From CAYLGY01 sp964383325 (lineage in GTDB: Bacteria > Pseudomonadota > Alphaproteobacteria > Rhizobiales > Rhizobiaceae), in NCBI GenBank assembly GCA_964383325.1, contig CAYLGY010000015.1, positions 1 to 36,307 on the forward strand: a DNA stretch of 36,307 nt, in the 5' to 3' direction. Below, piece by piece: positions 24,370-32,413 of this stretch (its first letter is position 1; every line of letters begins with the position of its first letter). The position numbers were made by a program, and so were the translations under genes. The notes beneath the pieces were generated by a model, which was not told where the DNA came from, searched no databases, and saw nothing but the letters and a program-made list of their open reading frames with translations.

Positions 24370-25875
24370 TCAGCCTTTCAGGTATAGGTCGGCAAATCGC
24401 TGCCGCAATTCGGCCTTCTGCACCTTTCCCATTGTATTGCGTGGCAGTTCCGGCAGGCAGATCACGCGCTTGGGTTGCTTGAAGCGCGCCAGCCGGTCGC
24501 CGAGCGCGGCAATGATCGCGTCCTCGTCAGGCGCGACGCCCGCTTCCGGAACGACAATTGCCGTGACAGCCTCGCCGAAATCCGCGTGCGGCAGGCCGAT
24601 GACCGCCGATTCCACAATTCCCGGCAGGCTGTCGATCTCGGTCTCGATCTCCTTCGGATAGACATTGTATCCGCCGGTGATGATGAGGTCCTTGGCTCGT
24701 CCGACAATGTGGACATAGCCGTCCGGATCGATCATCCCGACATCGCCGGTAATGAAATAGCCATCGGCGCGGAACTCCGCCGCGGTCTTTTCCGGCATGC
24801 CCCAATACCCCTTGAAGACGTTCGGTCCGCGCAGCTCGATGATGCCGACCTCACCATCCGGCAACGGCTTGCCGTCCTCATCGGCGATGCGCAGTTCCAC
24901 GCCGGGCAGCGGAAAGCCCACCGTGCCGGGACGGCGCTCGCCATCATACGGGTTGGAAGTATTCATTCCGGTCTCGGTCATGCCGTAACGCTCGAGGATC
25001 TGGTGGCCGGTGAGCCGGTGAAATTGGCGATGCGTTTCCGCCAGGAGCGGCGCGGAGCCGGAAATGAACAGGCGAACTCCCTGTGCCGCTTCGGCAAGGC
25101 CCGGCTGCTCGACCAGTCTCGTATAGTAGGTCGGCACGCCCATGAGCATGGTCGCCGCGGGCAGGCGCTCCAGCAGGCGCGCGGCATCGAACCGGCGGTG
25201 AAAATCGAGCTGCCCGCCCGCCAGGAGCAGGGTGTTGAGCCCGACGAACAGGCCATGGGTATGAAAAATGGGTAGCGCGTGGAGCAGGACGTCGTCCGCG
25301 GTGATCCGCCAAGCCTCGACCAGCGCCTGTGCATTCGACAGCAGGTTCTCGCAGGTGATCATCGCGCCCTTGGACCTGCCGGTTGTTCCGGATGTGTAGA
25401 GAATGGCGGCTAGGTCGTCCGGGCCGGTCTCGACATCTGCAAATTCTGCCGGAAATGCGGCGGCCTGGCTCGCCAGCCCGTCCGGCCCGTCGATCGGAAC
25501 GATTCGGGTCGTCCGGCCGCCGACCGCCTCGGCGAGCTGGTTCAGCCGCGCGGCATCGCAGACGAAAAGGGCAGGCTCGGCATCGGAGAGAAAATATTCG
25601 ACCTCTGCCGGCGTATAGGCCACGTTCAGCGGCAGGAAGACGGCGCCGCAGCGCAGGGTCGCGAGGTAGAGGCAGAGAATGTCGACGCTCTTCTCGGCCT
25701 GGACAGCAACACGATCGCCGGACCGTACGCCATTTGCGACCAGCGCATTCGCCATCTGCCCGGTGCGCTCCAGCAATTGCCGGTTGGTAAGGGAATCCCC
25801 GTCCGGACTGCGCAGAAACGACCGTTCGGGGTGCTTCCGCGCATTGGCGAGCAGGCTGGCGGAAAGTGTCGGCAT
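24370..25875 (-). CDS. matB: Malonyl-CoA synthetase (MatB-like acyl-CoA ligase)
   Basis: A 501-aa ANL-superfamily ligase that activates malonate (or methylmalonate) with ATP and CoA. The phosphate loop is YTSGTTGRSKG (160-170), and the A5 motif is ERYGMTETGMNTSNPYDG. The MNTSNPYDGERRPG run is typical of MatB enzymes and separates it from other acyl-CoA ligases. The C-terminal subdomain has the catalytic Lys in NTMGKVQKAEL. There is no malonyl-CoA decarboxylase (matA) or malonate transporter (matC) in the window, so it is a solo matB. A dyad and a TTGACA sequence lie upstream at 25926-25960. Confidence 0.88.
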   Translation of the reverse strand: MPTLSASLLANARKHPERSFLRSPDGDSLTNRQLLERTGQMANALVANGVRSGDRVAVQAEKSVDILCLYLATLRCGAVFLPLNVAYTPAEVEYFLSDAEPALFVCDAARLNQLAEAVGGRTTRIVPIDGPDGLASQAAAFPAEFADVETGPDDLAAILYTSGTTGRSKGAMITCENLLSNAQALVEAWRITADDVLLHALPIFHTHGLFVGLNTLLLAGGQLDFHRRFDAARLLERLPAATMLMGVPTYYTRLVEQPGLAEAAQGVRLFISGSAPLLAETHRQFHRLTGHQILERYGMTETGMNTSNPYDGERRPGTVGFPLPGVELRIADEDGKPLPDGEVGIIELRGPNVFKGYWGMPEKTAAEFRADGYFITGDVGMIDPDGYVHIVGRAKDLIITGGYNVYPKEIETEIDSLPGIVESAVIGLPHADFGEAVTAIVVPEAGVAPDEDAIIAALGDRLARFKQPKRVICLPELPRNTMGKVQKAELRQRFADLYLKG

Positions 25876-25925
25876 GGGTCGGCCTCCTGAGATACTCGAT
25901 CAGATGCCCTTGCCCGCCATCGTCG

Positions 25926-25960
25926 AGGCTGTCAACCGATGCGGCGGCGGTTGTCAGCCT
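25926..25960. promoter_or_regulatory. 13-bp imperfect dyad between xdhC and matB
   Basis: AGGCTGTCAACCG (25926-25938) and CGGTTGTCAGCCT (25948-25960) pair with one mismatch around a 9-nt loop. It begins right after the xdhC stop and ends 51 nt before the matB start. On the minus strand one arm contains a perfect -35 TTGACA, but no good -10 follows at 16-18 nt. It could be an operator for matB, or a 3' hairpin of the xdhC mRNA. Confidence 0.45.
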
Positions 25961-26956
25961 TCAGGAGATGGTCAGCATGGCATTGCGGGCGCTTTCCCGC
26001 GCGCCCGGATCGTCGCTGACGATCATGGGCGACTCGAGCAAGGGGGCGGCCGCCTCGTTCGCAGCGATCTCGCCAAGAATGGAGAGGGCGATGTCGGATG
26101 CGGACTTGGCTCCGGCGAACAGGCCGGCCGGCCCCCGGATCCGCGAGCGGGCTGCCTCGTCGATGCCGATTGCCGCGAGCATTTCCAGCCTTTGCGCATG
26201 GGTGCGGCGACTTCCCATGGCGCCGATATAGAAGGCGTCCGTGCCGAGCGCCGCCGGGAGGAGGTCCATTTCCCAATCATGGTCATGGAACATGAACACG
26301 ATGGCGGTCCAGGGGTCTGCGCCGAAATCTGCCGGATCGGCGGCCGGGGGTTGTGCAATCGTCTCCACGCCGTGACCGCTGGCCGCGGCACGGGTTGCTT
26401 CGTCCGGCGAGCGCAGGACGGTTTCGAAGCCGGAACTGCGCGCGAGCCGCGCCAGCTGCACCGCAGCGGGTCCGGTGCCGGCAACGATCAGGCGCCGGCG
26501 GGGCAGGTAGTGGCGCAGGAGCGGGAACGCCGGAGAAAGCCCGCGGTCGCCGATGCGCAGCGATGCAGGCTTGCGGTTTGCGAGCCGCGCCTCGATTTCG
26601 GCAAGTTGCGATTCAGCGAGTTCCACTTCGAAATGCAGGTCGATGGCGCTGCCGCACGGCAATTGGATATCCATGTACTGCGAGCCGCGACCGTACCGCA
26701 CGCAGCGGGAACGACCCTCGCGCAAGGCAGCCTGCGCTTCGGAGACGACCGCGCGTTCGACGCACCCTCCCGACAGGTAACCAACCCAGTCGCCTGACCG
26801 GGTGACGGCCATCTGTGCGCCGCGCGGACGCGGCGACGCCCCCTCGATGTTGAACAGCGTGACGAGCGCGACCTCCTCCTGATCGCGCATGCGGTCGAGC
26901 GCGAAATCCAGCACGTGGTCGTCGAATTTCTCCCAGCTTCCATCTGGATTCTTCAT
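25961..26956 (-). CDS. XdhC-family molybdenum-cofactor maturation protein
   Basis: A 331-aa protein of the XdhC/CoxI family. The N-terminal domain has the signature GYLSGGCVERAVVSEAQ (Cys65). The C-terminal Rossmann domain starts LIVAGTGPAAVQLARLA and contains YIGAMGSRRTHAQR. XdhC binds and delivers sulfurated molybdenum cofactor to xanthine-dehydrogenase-type enzymes. No such enzyme is encoded here; the molybdoenzyme nearby is of the DMSO-reductase family, which usually uses other chaperones. The frame opens at 27031, but ATG 26956 with GAGG 8 nt upstream gives the expected N-terminus. A possible 37-aa ORF ends 10 nt upstream. Confidence 0.87.
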   Translation of the reverse strand: MKNPDGSWEKFDDHVLDFALDRMRDQEEVALVTLFNIEGASPRPRGAQMAVTRSGDWVGYLSGGCVERAVVSEAQAALREGRSRCVRYGRGSQYMDIQLPCGSAIDLHFEVELAESQLAEIEARLANRKPASLRIGDRGLSPAFPLLRHYLPRRRLIVAGTGPAAVQLARLARSSGFETVLRSPDEATRAAASGHGVETIAQPPAADPADFGADPWTAIVFMFHDHDWEMDLLPAALGTDAFYIGAMGSRRTHAQRLEMLAAIGIDEAARSRIRGPAGLFAGAKSASDIALSILGEIAANEAAAPLLESPMIVSDDPGARESARNAMLTIS

Positions 26957-26966
26957 CTTGTGAGCC

Positions 26967-27080
26967 TCATCGGAAAGACCTGTCGCTATGAAAGCGCGTC
27001 CGCGGCGGCGGGACGTCCCGGCCGTCCGCACTACGAACGCCCTCTGCCTGATGCCGTGTCGTCATTTCGTTATCGCTCAT
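26967..27080 (-). CDS. Possible small ORF (37 aa) upstream of xdhC
   Basis: The ATG at 27080 has a strong GAGGAG ribosome-binding sequence 7 nt upstream. The ORF (starting MSDNEMTTRHQAEG) ends in a TGA embedded in the xdhC ribosome-binding region, 10 nt before the xdhC ATG. It is hydrophilic and Arg-rich at the end, with no membrane segment or known motif. The arrangement fits a leader peptide or a translationally coupled small protein. I do not recognise it. Confidence 0.35.
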   Translation of the reverse strand: MSDNEMTTRHQAEGVRSADGRDVPPPRTRFHSDRSFR

Positions 27081-27222
27081 GTAGATACTCCTCAGATACA
27101 GGTCAAACGAAAGTGAACCGGCAATTGCATTCGCCCCTCTCGGGGCGCTTGCCGGAGTCCTGCATTCGTGGCAGAGGGCCCGAATCCTCGCTCCGGTTCC
27201 CGATCCCGGCTTTCTTGCGGTA

Positions 27223-27251
27223 GGGTCAGGACCCGGATCAGGATCTGACCC
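27223..27251. repeat. Inverted repeats upstream of rpoN
   Basis: GGGTCAG (27223-27229) and CTGACCC (27245-27251) form a 7-bp dyad. Inside it are two related 12-mers, GGGTCAGGACCC and GGATCAGGATCT. It sits immediately upstream of the -24/-12-like element. Another perfect hairpin, CGCCCC-TCTC-GGGGCG, lies at 27132-27147. The rest of 27081-27222 shows nothing recognisable. Confidence 0.45.
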
Positions 27252-27256
27252 CGGAA

Positions 27257-27272
27257 TGGCGCGTATCTTGGA
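27257..27272 (+). promoter_or_regulatory. Candidate sigma-54 (-24/-12) promoter for the rpoN operon
   Basis: TGGCGCG-TATC-TTGGA matches the sigma-54 consensus (TGGCACG-N4-TTGCA) in spacing and has the -24 GG. It differs at one base in the -24 box and has GG instead of GC at -12, a weakening change. The start of transcription would be near 27284, about 25 nt before the rpoN ATG. This suggests autoregulation, but the -12 mismatch keeps confidence low. Confidence 0.35.
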
Positions 27273-27308
27273 AGGAAGGGCGATGAGGCCCCCGCACCGG
27301 AAATGCAG

Positions 27309-28709
27309 ATGAAGCTCCGGCAGGCGCCGCAAGGGCGGCTGGCGCAATCGCAGAGGATTACGGCGCAACTGATCCAGTCGGTCGAGCTGCTGCAATATGG
27401 CCAGGCAGAACTGGAGCAGTTCCTGATCGGGCAGGCGGAGCGGAATCCGTTTCTCGAGCTCCGTCTGCCTGGCGGGGGCGGGCCCGGCCTGCCGGCCCGG
27501 ACGGGCGCCGGGGCGCTTGCGGCAGCTGAACGTGCCACCGCACCGGAAGAGCGGGTTGCGGCGCGGGTGACGCTGGCCGAGCATCTGTGCCGTCAGCTCG
27601 GAAGAGCTTTCGGCCAGCCGCGCGACCGTGAAATCGCGCGCGAGATCATCTTTTCGCTGGATGATGACGGCTATCTGCGCCGCGAGCCCGGCTCCATTGC
27701 CGAAACGACCGGGGCGACAGTCGGCCATGTCGAGGCGGTGCTGCGGGAGGTCCAGCGCTTCGAGCCGGCAGGGATCGCGGCGCGCGACCTTGCCGAATGC
27801 CTGCGCCTGCAATTGGAGGAGAAGGGGTGGCTGACGCCACAGATGGCGGTTCTGCTCGACCATCTGGACCTGCTGGCCCGGCACGATTTCCGCCGTCTTT
27901 CCACCCTCTGCAAGGCCAGCGCGGCGGAGATCCTTGCAATGTCGGAGCAGATCCGGTCGCTCGATCCGAGGCCGGGCCGGCGCTTCGACCCGGAACCAGT
28001 GTTGCCGGCCCGTCCGGACGTACTGGTCCGCTCTGCTTCGAACGGATCCTTCACGACGAGGCTCAATCCCGAGGCCTTGCCGCGCGTCCTCGTCAATCGC
28101 GAATACGCCTCGGTCGTTACTTCCGGGCAGCTTGGCGCAGAGGAAAAGCGCTACATCGCCGATTGCATGGCTTCGGCCCGCTGGCTTGCCCGCAAGCTGG
28201 ACCAGCGGGCGCGAACCATTCTGCGGGTGGCAACGGAGATCGTTGCCCACCAGCAGGAATTCCTGCTTCATGGTCCCTCGCATCTGCGCCCGCTCAACAT
28301 GCGCGCGATTGCCGACCTGATCGGGGTCCATCCCTCGACCGTGAGTCGGGCCATCGCCGGCAAGACGATGTGGACCGATCGCGGCCTGTTCGAAATGGGA
28401 TATTTCCTTGCGGGCTCAGCGTCGGCCTCCGAGGGCGGTGCCGAAGTTTCGGCGGAATCCGTGCGCCACTGCATTCGCGGCCTGATCGCTGGAGAAAGCG
28501 CCGATGACGTGCTTTCCGACGATGCGATCGCCAGCCGCCTGCGCGAGCGGGGAATCCATGTCGGCCGCAGGACGGTCGCCAAATATCGCGAGGCGATGAA
28601 CCTGCCTTCCTCCGCCCAGCGGCGGCGGCTGAAGCAGGCCTCCCGGATGCCGGCCGGGGGCCGGGAGGGGGCGTTCGGTCTTGCGCATTCGACGGAACCC
28701 GACGCATGA
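27309..28709 (+). CDS. rpoN: RNA polymerase sigma-54 factor (paralogue in a redox operon)
   Basis: A complete 466-aa sigma-54. Region I is Gln/Leu-rich (SQRITAQLIQSVELLQYGQA). Region II is short and Gly/Ala-rich, not acidic. The core-binding domain follows. The HTH is LNMRAIADLIGVHPSTVSRA, and the RpoN box is GRRTVAKYRE (419-428; the canonical form starts with Ala). ATG 27309 is preferred over 27303 because CCGGAA is then 6 nt away. The usual rpoN neighbours (lptB, hpf/raiA, ptsN) are absent. Instead it is 29 nt upstream of a reductase gene in the same orientation. No enhancer-binding activator is encoded in the window. A second housekeeping rpoN probably exists elsewhere in the genome (inference). 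Confidence 0.92.
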   Translation: MKLRQAPQGRLAQSQRITAQLIQSVELLQYGQAELEQFLIGQAERNPFLELRLPGGGGPGLPARTGAGALAAAERATAPEERVAARVTLAEHLCRQLGRAFGQPRDREIAREIIFSLDDDGYLRREPGSIAETTGATVGHVEAVLREVQRFEPAGIAARDLAECLRLQLEEKGWLTPQMAVLLDHLDLLARHDFRRLSTLCKASAAEILAMSEQIRSLDPRPGRRFDPEPVLPARPDVLVRSASNGSFTTRLNPEALPRVLVNREYASVVTSGQLGAEEKRYIADCMASARWLARKLDQRARTILRVATEIVAHQQEFLLHGPSHLRPLNMRAIADLIGVHPSTVSRAIAGKTMWTDRGLFEMGYFLAGSASASEGGAEVSAESVRHCIRGLIAGESADDVLSDDAIASRLRERGIHVGRRTVAKYREAMNLPSSAQRRRLKQASRMPAGGREGAFGLAHSTEPDA

Positions 28710-28738
28710 TCCGCTGACCGGTCTAGGAGGGTCTTGAA

Positions 28739-29968
28739 ATGTCGCACGCCATGGATGCCGCCGCACCCGTACGGATCGTCGGTGCCGGTCAGGCTGGCTT
28801 TTCCGTGGCGCAGAAACTGCGCGAATTCGGGCATCAGGGTCCGATCACGCTGCTGGGCGAAGAACCACATCCGCCCTATCAACGCCCGCCGCTGTCGAAG
28901 GCCTATCTGCTTGGAGAAATGTCGTCAGACAGGCTCCATTTGCGGCCGCGCAGCTTCTATGAAGAGAAAGACATCGAACTGCGCCTCGATTGCCGGGTGA
29001 CGGCAATTGACCGGCAGGCTCGCGAGATCGAGCTGGGCGATGGCTCCCGGTTACCTTATGCCCGGGTGGTCCTTGCCACGGGCGCGCGTCCGCGAAGCCT
29101 GCCCGCTGCCATTGGCGGGGCGCTCTCCGGCATCTATCCGATCCGGACCCTGACAGATATCGACGCGGTGTCTGGCGAATTCGGTCCCGGGCGCCATGTG
29201 CTGGTGGTCGGTGGCGGCTATATCGGACTGGAAGCTGCGGCCGTGGCGGCGAAGCGCGGCCTGCGGGTAACCTTGATCGAGGCGGCGCCGCGCATCCTGC
29301 AGCGAGTCGCCTGCGAGCTCACCTCCGACCATTTCCGTTCCCTGCATCGCGCGCATGGCGTCGAGATTCGCGAGGGAACCGGGCTTGCATCCCTGATCGG
29401 GAATGGGCGCGTGTGCGCCGCCCGGCTGAGCGACGGCGCCGAACTCGCTGTCGATTTCGTGATTGTCGGCATCGGCATCGTGCCCAATATCGAGCTTGCG
29501 GAAGCGGCCGGGCTGGCCATCGAGAACGGCATAAGGGTGGACGCCGCCTGCCGCACTTCCGACCCCCGCATCCTTGCGGCGGGAGATTGCGCTTCCTTCC
29601 CCTGGAAGGGCGGCAGGGTGCGGATGGAGAGCGTCGGCAATGCCATCGACCAGGGCGAGGCCGTCGCTGCGACCTTGATGGGTCGGGCGGAAGAATATCA
29701 TGCCAGGCCATGGTTCTGGTCGGACCAGTACGATACCAAGCTGCAGATCGCCGGGCTCTCGGCGGGCCATGACCGCGTGGTCAGCCGCCGCGGCGAGAAG
29801 GGCATCTCGTTCTGGTATTATCGGAACGGGGAGCTGATCGCGGTCGATGCGCTGAACGATGCGCGCGCGTATATGGTCGCAAAGCGTCTGATCGAATCGG
29901 GCAGTTCACCGACGCCGGAACGGGTTGCCGACTTGTCGACCGAACTGAAGGAGCTGCTTCAGGTGTGA
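28739..29968 (+). CDS. FAD-dependent ferredoxin-type NAD(P)H reductase
   Basis: A 409-aa protein of the putidaredoxin/rhodocoxin reductase group (pyridine nucleotide-disulfide oxidoreductase fold). The FAD site is VRIVGAGQAGFSVAQKL (about 11-27), the NAD(P)H site is VLVVGGGYIGLEAAAVAAK, and the second FAD motif is RILAAGDCAS. The C-terminal reductase domain is present (ARPWFWSDQYDTKLQIAGL). It has no redox-active CxxC pair, as expected for this subgroup. A strong GGAGGG ribosome-binding site precedes the ATG. Such enzymes pass electrons from NAD(P)H to a 2Fe-2S ferredoxin. No ferredoxin, P450 or Rieske oxygenase gene is nearby; the adjacent molybdoenzyme is the obvious candidate acceptor. Confidence 0.9.
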   Translation: MSHAMDAAAPVRIVGAGQAGFSVAQKLREFGHQGPITLLGEEPHPPYQRPPLSKAYLLGEMSSDRLHLRPRSFYEEKDIELRLDCRVTAIDRQAREIELGDGSRLPYARVVLATGARPRSLPAAIGGALSGIYPIRTLTDIDAVSGEFGPGRHVLVVGGGYIGLEAAAVAAKRGLRVTLIEAAPRILQRVACELTSDHFRSLHRAHGVEIREGTGLASLIGNGRVCAARLSDGAELAVDFVIVGIGIVPNIELAEAAGLAIENGIRVDAACRTSDPRILAAGDCASFPWKGGRVRMESVGNAIDQGEAVAATLMGRAEEYHARPWFWSDQYDTKLQIAGLSAGHDRVVSRRGEKGISFWYYRNGELIAVDALNDARAYMVAKRLIESGSSPTPERVADLSTELKELLQV

Positions 29969-30027
29969 CGGTCTGCATCCGCCCCCCAATAGCAGCAAAT
30001 GCATGCAAGCAAGGACAGGATTGTCAG

Positions 30028-32355
30028 ATGAATCGCAACGTCAGGGTTACCCAGGCGCTTTCCCATTGGGGAGCCTTTCAGGCCCATATCGAGGATGGCC
30101 GGCTGGTGGCCGTCAGCCCGTTCGCGCCGGATCCCCATCCAAACAGGCTCATCGAGGTCTGGCCGGAAATGCTCTATGCGGAGAACCGCGTCCGCAGGCC
30201 CGCCATCCGCAGAGGCTGGCTGGACACGGTGGCGCGGGGCAAGCCGCATCCCGGCAAGGGCCGGGGGGACGACGTCTTCGTCCATGTGCCGTGGGACGAA
30301 GCGCTCGAGCTGGTCGCCGGGGAGTTGCAACGGGTGCGCTCCAACTTCGGCAATGCGTCGATATTCGGCGGCTCCTATGGCTGGTCGAGCGCCGGCCGCA
30401 TGCATCATGCCCGGTCCCTCGTGCATCGTTTCCTGGGATCGATCGGCGGCTGCACCGGACAGGTGACCAATTACAGCTTCGGCGCGGGCATGCGCCTGTT
30501 GCCGCACGTGCTCGGCGATGATCGCGCCGTTGCCGGTGCGGTGACGGAATGGCGGGCAATTTTTCGGGATTGCGAGGAATTCGTCGCATTTGGCGGCCTG
30601 GCCGCGAAAAACTGGCAGATCCAGTCGGGAGGCGCCGGACTGCACCCATTTGCCGACTATCTGCGCGAGGCCGCCGCGCGCGGGATCGGCTTCACCAACA
30701 TCTCTCCCCTCAGAAGCGATATGGAATGCGTCCTTGAGGCGGACTGGATTCCGATTCGTCCAGGAACGGATACGGCCTTTATCCTGGCGCTGGCGCATGT
30801 GGTTCTCGAACGCGGCGCCGCGGACAGGGAATTCCTCGACCGCTATTGCGTCGGCTTCGACCGCTTCGAGGCCTATCTTGCCGGCAAGGATGACGGTATC
30901 GCCAAGACGCCGCACTGGGCCGCCGCCATAACCGGCGTGGATGCAGGCCGGATCCGGGCGCTTGCCGACCGGATCATCGGCCGGCGGGTCATGCTCACCG
31001 CGAGCTGGTCGCTGCAGCGCGCCGAGCATGGTGAGCAACCCTACCTGGCACTGGTCACGCTGGCGGCGATGCTCGGGCAGATCGGGCTACCGGGCGCTGG
31101 CGTCGCCTTTGGCTATGGCTCGATAAACGGCATGGGCAATCCGAACTACCGGACGCCAATATCGGGATTGCCGGAGATCCGGCACGCCGGCGAATTGCGC
31201 ATACCGGTTGCGCGGATTGCCGATCTTCTGCTCTCGCCGGGGAAGAAGTTCAGTTTTGACGGGCAGGAACTGGAATATCCCGACATCCGGCTCATTTATT
31301 GGGCTGGAGGAAATCCGTTCCACCATCATCAGGATCTTTTCCGCCTGCGGCAAGCCTTCCAGCGTCCGGAAACGATCATTGTCCATGAGCCCTACTGGAC
31401 CGCGACCGCGCGCCACGCCGATATCGTCCTGCCAGCGACGACCGCGCTGGAACGCAACGACATTGGCGGCTCGTCGCGGGATCCCTATGTCTTTGCAATG
31501 CACAAAGCGGTGGAGCCCGTCGGGGAAGCAAGGGATGACTTCCGCATCTTCTCCGAACTCGCCGACAGGCTGGGCGCGGGCGAACGCTTTCACATGAACC
31601 GCAGCGAGGAAGACTGGCTGCGCGAAATCTATCGCAATTTCAGCGAGACAATGGCAGAGCGCGGTTTCAACGCGCCGTCCTTCGACGAGTTCTGGGAAGC
31701 CGGCCATGTCCGCATTCCCGAGCCTGTGGAGGAATATACGCTGTACGAGGATTTTCGCCGCGACCCCGTAGCTCATGCGCTTTCGACGCCCTCAGGCAGG
31801 ATCGAGCTGTTCTCGCAGACGATTGCCGATTTCGGCTATGCGGAATGCCCGGGCCATGCCGCCTGGCGAGAGCCTTCCGAATGGCTTGGCGCGGAGAAGG
31901 CAGATCGCTTTCCCTTGCACATGCTCTCCAACCAGCCTGCGGAAAAGCTGCATGGCCAGATGGATGCAAGCTCCATCAGCCGGCAATGCAAGGTCGGTGG
32001 ACGCGCGGCCATCCTGGTCTCCCCGGCCGACGCTGAAGCGAGAGGAGTGCGGGACGGCGATATCGTGCGGGTCTTCAATGAACGAGGTGCCTGTCTTGCC
32101 GGCGTGAGGATCACCGAAGACATCATGCCGGGCGTGGTCTGCCTGCCCGCCGGCGCGACCTTCGAGCCGATCCTTGACGAAGATGGCAATCCGTTGGAGA
32201 ATCATGGCAATCCGAACGCCCTTACCCGCGATATCGGTACGTCGAGACTCGGCCAGGGTTCCAGCGCCCAGACCTGTCTCGTCGAGATCGAGCCGTATCG
32301 CGGGCGCATCGAGCCCGTTCGCGTCCTCGGGCAGCCGGCCTTCGAGAATGCCTGA
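30028..32355 (+). CDS. Molybdopterin oxidoreductase, BisC/TorA-like (DMSO reductase family)
   Basis: A 775-aa bis-MGD molybdoenzyme. It resembles biotin/TMAO/DMSO reductases: SHWGAFQAHIEDGR at the N-terminus, and GGSYGWSSAGRMHHARS, in which Ser121 would be the Mo ligand as in DMSO reductase. The dinucleotide-binding C-terminal domain ends with GSSAQTCLVEIEPY. It lacks the N-terminal Cys motif of a 4Fe-4S cluster and has no Tat signal, so it should be cytoplasmic like BisC. The frame opens at 29965, but ATG 30028 has AGGA 7 nt upstream and gives the family start. Probable substrate is an S- or N-oxide, not determined. Downstream of the FAD reductase by 59 nt; no TorD-type chaperone gene is present. 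Confidence 0.9.
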   Translation: MNRNVRVTQALSHWGAFQAHIEDGRLVAVSPFAPDPHPNRLIEVWPEMLYAENRVRRPAIRRGWLDTVARGKPHPGKGRGDDVFVHVPWDEALELVAGELQRVRSNFGNASIFGGSYGWSSAGRMHHARSLVHRFLGSIGGCTGQVTNYSFGAGMRLLPHVLGDDRAVAGAVTEWRAIFRDCEEFVAFGGLAAKNWQIQSGGAGLHPFADYLREAAARGIGFTNISPLRSDMECVLEADWIPIRPGTDTAFILALAHVVLERGAADREFLDRYCVGFDRFEAYLAGKDDGIAKTPHWAAAITGVDAGRIRALADRIIGRRVMLTASWSLQRAEHGEQPYLALVTLAAMLGQIGLPGAGVAFGYGSINGMGNPNYRTPISGLPEIRHAGELRIPVARIADLLLSPGKKFSFDGQELEYPDIRLIYWAGGNPFHHHQDLFRLRQAFQRPETIIVHEPYWTATARHADIVLPATTALERNDIGGSSRDPYVFAMHKAVEPVGEARDDFRIFSELADRLGAGERFHMNRSEEDWLREIYRNFSETMAERGFNAPSFDEFWEAGHVRIPEPVEEYTLYEDFRRDPVAHALSTPSGRIELFSQTIADFGYAECPGHAAWREPSEWLGAEKADRFPLHMLSNQPAEKLHGQMDASSISRQCKVGGRAAILVSPADAEARGVRDGDIVRVFNERGACLAGVRITEDIMPGVVCLPAGATFEPILDEDGNPLENHGNPNALTRDIGTSRLGQGSSAQTCLVEIEPYRGRIEPVRVLGQPAFENA

Positions 32356-32374
32356 GCGCGGTCGCTCGTCCGGG

Positions 32375-32403
32375 CTTCCGGCGAGTGACCCGCCATCCGG
32401 AAG
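32375..32403. terminator. Hairpin between convergent genes
   Basis: CTTCCGG (32375-32381) and CCGGAAG (32397-32403) form a 7-bp stem with a 15-nt loop in the 58-bp gap between the convergent molybdoenzyme and coiled-coil genes. It could act in both directions. It lacks a U tract on either strand, so confidence is low. Confidence 0.35.
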
Positions 32404-32413
32404 GCCTTCAGCT

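Noticed and set aside
26967..28331. 454-aa open frame on the minus strand
   Set aside because: Mostly antisense to the sigma-54 gene. Only its last 37 codons, with their own ATG and ribosome-binding site, are kept as a possible small ORF.
29959..31038. 359-aa open frame on the minus strand
   Set aside because: Antisense to the molybdoenzyme gene; no domain.
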